Assembly (NCBI GenBank): GCA_004525335.1
Contig: SPCL01000091.1
Span: 1-8,220, forward strand
DNA: 8,220 nucleotides
Direction of reading: 5' to 3'
DNA from: Thermodesulfobacteriales bacterium
GTDB taxonomy: Bacteria; Desulfobacterota_D; UBA1144; Nemesobacterales; UBA2774
A program made the translations under genes and the position numbers. The notes beneath the pieces are model-generated. The model did no database searches. It was not told where the DNA came from and worked only from the letters and a program-made list of their open reading frames with translations. Positions within the stretch are counted from its first letter, which is position 1, and every line of letters begins with the position of its first letter. Below are positions 7,091 through 8,220 of the stretch, piece after piece.

Positions 7091-7495
7091 CTATAATTTC
7101 TCTAGGGCCGCTTCTATTCTATTCCTAACCTCTTTAGCGATTTCTTCAATATCCGGATTCCCTACAAGACTAAGAGCGGCTTCCGGGTTCATAGCTGATA
7201 CCATAACTTTCCCGTTCTCTTTTTCATAGACTACAACATTACACGGGAGAAGCGTTCCAATATCAGGTTCCATATCGATAGCCCGATGAGCAAAATTAGG
7301 ATTGCAGGCACCAAGAATCTTGTAAGGTCTTCTTTCCAATCCAAGTTTCTCTTTAAGTACTTTCTTGGCATCGATCTCAGTTAATACTCCAAATCCTTCC
7401 TCTTTTAACACTTCTTCAACCTTAGCTACGGTGTCATCAAAGCCTAATTTTGTCTCACCACCAAAAGAATAGTTGCTTAAATTTCTTACTAGCAT
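7091..7495 (-). CDS. DUF302 family protein, first gene of the efflux operon
   Basis: A protein of 134 residues that matches the DUF302 family over its whole length: VEEVLKEEGFGVLTEIDAKK (26-45), RPYKILGACNPNFAHRA (56-72), LLPCNVVVYE (82-91) and VGNPDIEEIAKEVR (111-124). Two cysteines, C64 in GACNP and C85 in LLPCN, sit in the most conserved parts of the family. No signal peptide or membrane helix is visible, so it is probably cytoplasmic. The biochemical role of the family is not established, and I do not assign one. The frame is open to a TTG at 7522, but AGGAGG six bases before the ATG at 7493-7495 fixes that start. It lies 15-39 bases upstream of the channel gene and would be co-transcribed with the pump, which suggests a link to sensing or handling the pump's substrate (inference). 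Confidence 0.9.
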   Translation of the reverse strand: MLVRNLSNYSFGGETKLGFDDTVAKVEEVLKEEGFGVLTEIDAKKVLKEKLGLERRPYKILGACNPNFAHRAIDMEPDIGTLLPCNVVVYEKENGKVMVSAMNPEAALSLVGNPDIEEIAKEVRNRIEAALEKL

Positions 7496-7501
7496 TTTTA
7501 G

Positions 7502-7507
7502 CCTCCT
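7502..7507 (-). promoter_or_regulatory. Shine-Dalgarno AGGAGG of the DUF302 gene
   Basis: A full AGGAGG on the minus strand, six bases before the ATG at 7493-7495. It is the strongest ribosome-binding site in the window and decides the start of the DUF302 gene against the upstream TTG at 7522, which would lie before this site. Confidence 0.9.
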
Positions 7508-7513
7508 AATAAT

Positions 7514-7536
7514 TGACAGCAAATAATTAGCCGTCA
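7514..7536. repeat. Operator-like inverted repeat over the operon's -10 element
   Basis: On the minus strand TGACGGC, nine bases, then GCTGTCA: seven-base arms with one mismatch, 23 bp in all. It encloses the proposed -10 element (7526-7531) and the likely transcription start near 7519. The size and position suit a dimeric repressor, for example of the TetR or MarR type, but no such gene is in the window. Confidence 0.5.
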
Positions 7537-7554
7537 GAATGAGTTTTATGTAAA
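7526..7554 (-). promoter_or_regulatory. Candidate sigma-70 promoter of the DUF302-efflux operon
   Basis: Minus strand -35 TTTACA (7549-7554, five of six consensus bases), a 17-bp spacer, and -10 GCTAAT (7526-7531, four of six). The predicted start near 7519 leaves a leader of about 24 bases carrying the AGGAGG. The gap between this gene and the decayed gene to the right is where an operon promoter is expected, and all genes to the left are closely packed on the same strand. Confidence 0.55.
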
Positions 7555-7582
7555 CTTTAACTAAACCTAAACCTCACTAATC

Positions 7583-8046
7583 TTAATCACGCTCTTCCCC
7601 AGACTTGTAAGAAGGTACAATTAGGGCAGTATTATCTCCTCGTATTTCCGGATGATTTATCTTCCCTCCCAGGTTTGCAGTCCAGGTGATTAGCCCTCCA
7701 CCAACTATAAGGCCCAGAAGAGTTAGTATGGTTAGAGCATTTCCCAGCTTCTTGTAAAATCTTCGCGCAACCAAGGTTATGAGTGCAAGAGCGCAGACAA
7801 CTTCAACAAATATGAAAGCTAACTCTGCTGATTCTTAATGAGCTTCAATTAGCTGCTCTGATATGCTTGGAAGCCCCTCAACCAGTTCTTCTGCTGGCTC
7901 GCCTTTAAATAAGCAGGGATCGCCCAAAGAGCCACAAGAATCACAAAAATTAGCGAGATATGAATTAGTTGGTTGCTTCTCATAAACAAGGCAATAATAA
8001 GTAATAATATTACGAAACCGATTAGATTACAACTTACAGTTATAAT
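7583..8046 (-). pseudogene. Decayed small membrane-protein gene (frameshift plus in-frame stop)
   Basis: Two reading frames together give one protein with four hydrophobic helices. From 8046 down to about 7904, one frame reads helices NLIGFVILLLIIALF and LIHISLIFVILVALWAIPAYL. The other frame then continues KGEPAEELVEGLPSISEQLI and EAH, meets TAA at 7835-7837, and resumes ESAELAFIFVEVVCALALIT, a fourth helix (7676-7747) and GGKINHPEIRG to the stop at 7583. Adding one A to the AAA run at 7904-7906 joins the frames, and TAA is one base from GAA (Glu). Remaining open pieces are an ORF from ATG 7983 to a stop at 7849 (44 residues) and one from TTG 7774 (63 residues), neither likely to be functional. 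The N-terminus beyond a TAG at 8047-8049 is unclear. From memory, the pattern resembles uncharacterised membrane proteins of about 150 residues; I assign no function. Sequencing error is an alternative for the A-run lesion. Confidence 0.7.
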
Positions 8047-8220
8047 CTAGATGAAGTCTATAATTCGCGAGTTATTATTGGAATTGTTGGTTGGAACCGT
8101 ACGAAGAGACTGCTCCCCTTTTGTCAAGCTTGAATGGTAATGTGCAAGGACATATGGCGGTTTTCCCTAGAATGGGGAAATGGCGATATATATGGCACAA
8201 ACAATTAAAGAAGAGAGGTT

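Noticed and set aside
6936..7229. Plus-strand frame of 97 codons across the DUF302-channel junction
   Set aside because: It is antisense to two well-supported genes, has low-complexity serine/isoleucine-rich content and no recognisable domain.
8154..8220. Possible start of a plus-strand gene at the right edge (ATG 8154, or ATG 8180/8192 in another frame)
   Set aside because: Two competing frames stay open to the edge, the nearby purine-rich sites (AAGGA, GGGGA) are badly spaced, and too few codons are visible to decide. The rest of 8050-8220 shows only two unpaired TATAAT boxes (8041-8046, 8059-8064) without -35 partners.

Overview
The window comes from a Gram-negative bacterium: it encodes an outer-membrane TolC-type channel and a lipoprotein-type periplasmic adaptor. 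Base composition is moderate to AT-rich. I cannot name the lineage from the sequence. Most genes lie on the minus strand. Several genes look as if they start at TTG or GTG, but ATG codons further inside are better supported by ribosome-binding or signal-peptide evidence.

Left part (1-766): the last 45 codons of a plus-strand NtrC-type (Fis-like helix-turn-helix) regulator converge on pyrE (orotate phosphoribosyltransferase, minus strand). pyrE has a candidate promoter whose -10 element lies inside a perfect 7-bp inverted repeat.

Middle (767-1417): about 650 bases without a credible protein gene. This stretch holds a 48-bp 3' fragment of tRNA-Ala(GGC) including the CCA end, a second more eroded fragment that resembles initiator tRNA-fMet from anticodon loop to T loop, a 9-bp inverted repeat, a 19-bp palindrome inside a cluster of ACTGA/TCAGT pentamers, TTGTGTAA direct repeats and a 12-bp tandem repeat. 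Together these look like one end of an integrated element. By the polarity of the tRNA-Ala fragment, the element should extend to the right.

Right part (1418-7554): a compact minus-strand operon in the order DUF302 protein, TolC-type channel, HlyD/AcrA-type lipoprotein adaptor, AcrB-type RND pump. It has a recognisable promoter (-35 TTTACA, 17 bp, -10 GCTAAT), an operator-like inverted repeat over the -10, and a consensus AGGAGG ribosome-binding site before the DUF302 gene. The three efflux genes would form a complete envelope-spanning pump. The substrate cannot be read from the sequence. The leading DUF302 gene, with two cysteines, is the unusual partner.

Far right (7583-8046): a decayed minus-strand gene for a small four-helix membrane protein. 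It is broken by a one-base deletion in an A run and an in-frame TAA. The frames join cleanly when these two lesions are repaired. The last 170 bases have no supportable gene.
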